A stretch of 7,354 nt of DNA from Myxococcales bacterium (GTDB lineage Bacteria > Myxococcota > Myxococcia > Myxococcales > Myxococcaceae). Below are positions 5,974 to 7,354 of the stretch, one piece after another. Each line of letters opens with the position of its first letter. The stretch's first letter is position 1. The position numbers were made by a program, and so were the translations under genes. The stretch covers positions 1-7,354 of the forward strand of contig VFKJ01000620.1 in the NCBI GenBank assembly GCA_009885595.1, written 5' to 3'. The notes below the pieces were generated by a model. It worked only from the letters and a program-made list of their open reading frames with translations, was not told where the DNA came from and ran no database searches.

Positions 5974-7328
5974 CGTCAGCCACCGAGTTGCTCGCGAAGT
6001 ACGACATTCCCGGGCCGCGCTACACCAGCTACCCCACGGTGCCGTACTGGCAGACGGCGCCCACGCAGGAGCAGTGGCTCACCCACGTCGCCGACGCCAT
6101 CACCCGCAGCAAGGCCGCGGGGCAGGGCGGCGCGCTCTACGTGCACGTGCCGTTCTGCCGCACGCTGTGCCACTACTGCGGCTGCAACACGGTGATCACC
6201 CGCGACACCTCGGGCGCCAGCCCCTACGTGGAAGCGCTGCTGGCGGAGTGGCAGCTCTACACCGACCGCCTGGGCCGGGTACGCCTCGACGAGGTGCACA
6301 TCGGTGGCGGCACGCCGACGTACCTGACGCCGGAGCAGCTCGACCGCCTCTTCACCGGCCTCTTCAAGCACGTCGATCTCCCCGCCGACGCGGAGCTGGG
6401 CATCGAGGCTGATCCGCGCGTCACCACCCGGGCGCAGCTCGAGGTGCTCGCGAAGCACGGCTTCAAGCGGCTCTCGCTGGGCATCCAGGACTTCGACGAG
6501 CGCGTGCAGCACGGGGTCAATCGCTACCAGACCGTGGCAGAAGTGCGGCTGGTCACCGAGACCGCGCGCGAGCTCGGCTTCACCAGCATCAACTACGACC
6601 TCATCTATGGGCTGCCGCGGCAGACCGAGGCGAGCATCCGGCAGACGGTCGACGAGGTGAGAAAGCTCAGCCCCGATCGCATCGCGTTCTACGGCTACGC
6701 GCACGTGCCGTGGATGTCGACGGTGCAGCGCCGGTTCGAGGACGAAGACGTGCCCGGCGGCGCGGCCAAGCGGGTGCTGTACGAGCGGGGGCGCGAGCTG
6801 CTGCTGGGGGCGAAGTACAAGGAGATCGGCTTCGATCACTTCGCCCTCGAGAGCGACGGGCTGTGGAAGGCGTTCGCCGAGAAGCGCATGCACCGCAACT
6901 TCATGGGCTTCACCGACCGCAGCACCATGCCGCTGTTCGCGCTGGGCACCTCGGCCATCGGCGACAGCTGGACGGCGTTCGCGCAGAACGAGAAGACCCT
7001 GCCCGCGTGGCACGCCCGCATCGCCAAGGGCGAGCTGCCGATCGTGAAGGGGCACCTGCTCGACCAGGAAGATCTGGTGCTGCGCCGGCTCATCCTCGAC
7101 CTGATGACTCGCTTCGAGACCACCTGGGAGCCGAAGGCGACCGAGTACCTCGCGGAGGTCCCCGCCAAGCTCAGCGAGATGGCGCGCGACGGCCTGGTGG
7201 AGCTGAAGGGCTCGACCGTGAAGGTGACCACTGAGGGACAGCCGTTCGTGCGCAACGTGTGCATGGCGCTCGACGCGCGGCTCGCCCGGCAGGCGCCGGA
7301 TCGCCCGCTGTTCAGCCACACGGTCTGA
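5970..7328 (+). CDS. hemN: Oxygen-independent coproporphyrinogen III dehydrogenase (radical SAM)
   Basis: HemN oxidatively decarboxylates two propionates of coproporphyrinogen III to vinyls without oxygen, using radical SAM chemistry, to give protoporphyrinogen IX. The 452-residue product is close to the E. coli length (457). It opens with YDIPGPRYTSYPTV (11-24), the N-terminal arm typical of true HemN and absent from the related heme chaperone HemW. The LYVHVPFC block leads into CRTLCHYCGC with Cys63, Cys67, Cys70 for the [4Fe-4S] cluster and the extra Cys72 that marks HemN. GGGTPTYL (112-119), GIEADPR, RLSLGIQDFDERVQHGVNRYQ (core at 167-187) and INYDLIYGLPRQT follow. The C-terminal domain keeps MHRNFMGFTDRST (307-319) and ALGTSAIGD. 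It overlaps hemH by 4 nt and ends 26 nt before the window edge, with no terminator visible. An aerobic counterpart (hemF or other) is not in this window. Confidence 0.97.
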   Translation: MTSATELLAKYDIPGPRYTSYPTVPYWQTAPTQEQWLTHVADAITRSKAAGQGGALYVHVPFCRTLCHYCGCNTVITRDTSGASPYVEALLAEWQLYTDRLGRVRLDEVHIGGGTPTYLTPEQLDRLFTGLFKHVDLPADAELGIEADPRVTTRAQLEVLAKHGFKRLSLGIQDFDERVQHGVNRYQTVAEVRLVTETARELGFTSINYDLIYGLPRQTEASIRQTVDEVRKLSPDRIAFYGYAHVPWMSTVQRRFEDEDVPGGAAKRVLYERGRELLLGAKYKEIGFDHFALESDGLWKAFAEKRMHRNFMGFTDRSTMPLFALGTSAIGDSWTAFAQNEKTLPAWHARIAKGELPIVKGHLLDQEDLVLRRLILDLMTRFETTWEPKATEYLAEVPAKLSEMARDGLVELKGSTVKVTTEGQPFVRNVCMALDARLARQAPDRPLFSHTV

Positions 7329-7354
7329 CGCTGAGCGCTGCGAGTTCCTTCTCG

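Noticed and set aside
5976..7319. Minus-strand open frame of 447 codons antisense to hemN, and similar ones at 2001-3005, 3166-4350 and 3662-4936
   Set aside because: Each mirrors a confirmed gene, is rich in Arg/His/Leu/Val repeats, and shows no motif or plausible ribosome site. The same GC-driven artefact explains all of them.
5970..7328. HemW (heme chaperone, HemN-like) instead of HemN
   Set aside because: The protein has the GPRYTSYPT arm, the CX3CX2CXC pattern with the fourth Cys, and MHRNFMGFT, all marks of true HemN; length also fits HemN, not the shorter HemW.
7329..7354. Possible terminator after hemN
   Set aside because: Only 26 nt remain. They contain GAGCGCTGCG-like sequence but no convincing stem followed by a T-run, so no call can be made.

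Overview
The window is a single, tightly packed run of seven genes, all on the + strand, from a very GC-rich genome. Five are heme-biosynthesis genes (hemA, hemC, hemL, hemH, hemN). Between hemL and hemH sits a complete two-component system, a membrane histidine kinase plus an OmpR/PhoB-type response regulator. The tetrapyrrole route starts from glutamyl-tRNA (the C5 route, hemA plus hemL), which argues against an alphaproteobacterium. High GC, strong GC bias at third codon positions and a ferrochelatase with an internal four-cysteine segment suggest a myxobacterium or relative (Myxococcota). That assignment is inference from style, not from a marker gene.

Layout: a perfect GC-rich hairpin (2-25) lies directly before hemA (39-1136, glutamyl-tRNA reductase, short at its C-terminus and carrying an in-frame repeat-like 22-bp element). 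hemC follows (1133-2050, hydroxymethylbilane synthase), then hemL (2025-3290, glutamate-1-semialdehyde aminomutase). After a 13-nt gap come the kinase (3304-4296) and regulator (4289-4978). hemH (4975-5973, ferrochelatase, probably with an Fe-S cluster) and hemN (5970-7328, oxygen-independent coproporphyrinogen III dehydrogenase, radical SAM) close the window. Junctions are overlaps of 4, 26, 8, 4 and 4 nt plus the one 13-nt gap. This is the geometry of one translationally coupled operon. No stretch above 300 bases lacks a gene, and no promoter or terminator is visible inside the window.

How the genes work together: HemA and HemL make 5-aminolevulinate, HemC makes hydroxymethylbilane, HemN converts coproporphyrinogen III to protoporphyrinogen IX without oxygen, and HemH inserts iron. 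The steps for hemB, hemD, hemE and protoporphyrinogen oxidase are not encoded here and must lie elsewhere. The most interesting points are the two-component system inside the heme operon (a candidate dedicated regulator of heme or iron/redox status), the internal four-Cys segment in HemH, and the repeat element incorporated into the hemA reading frame.
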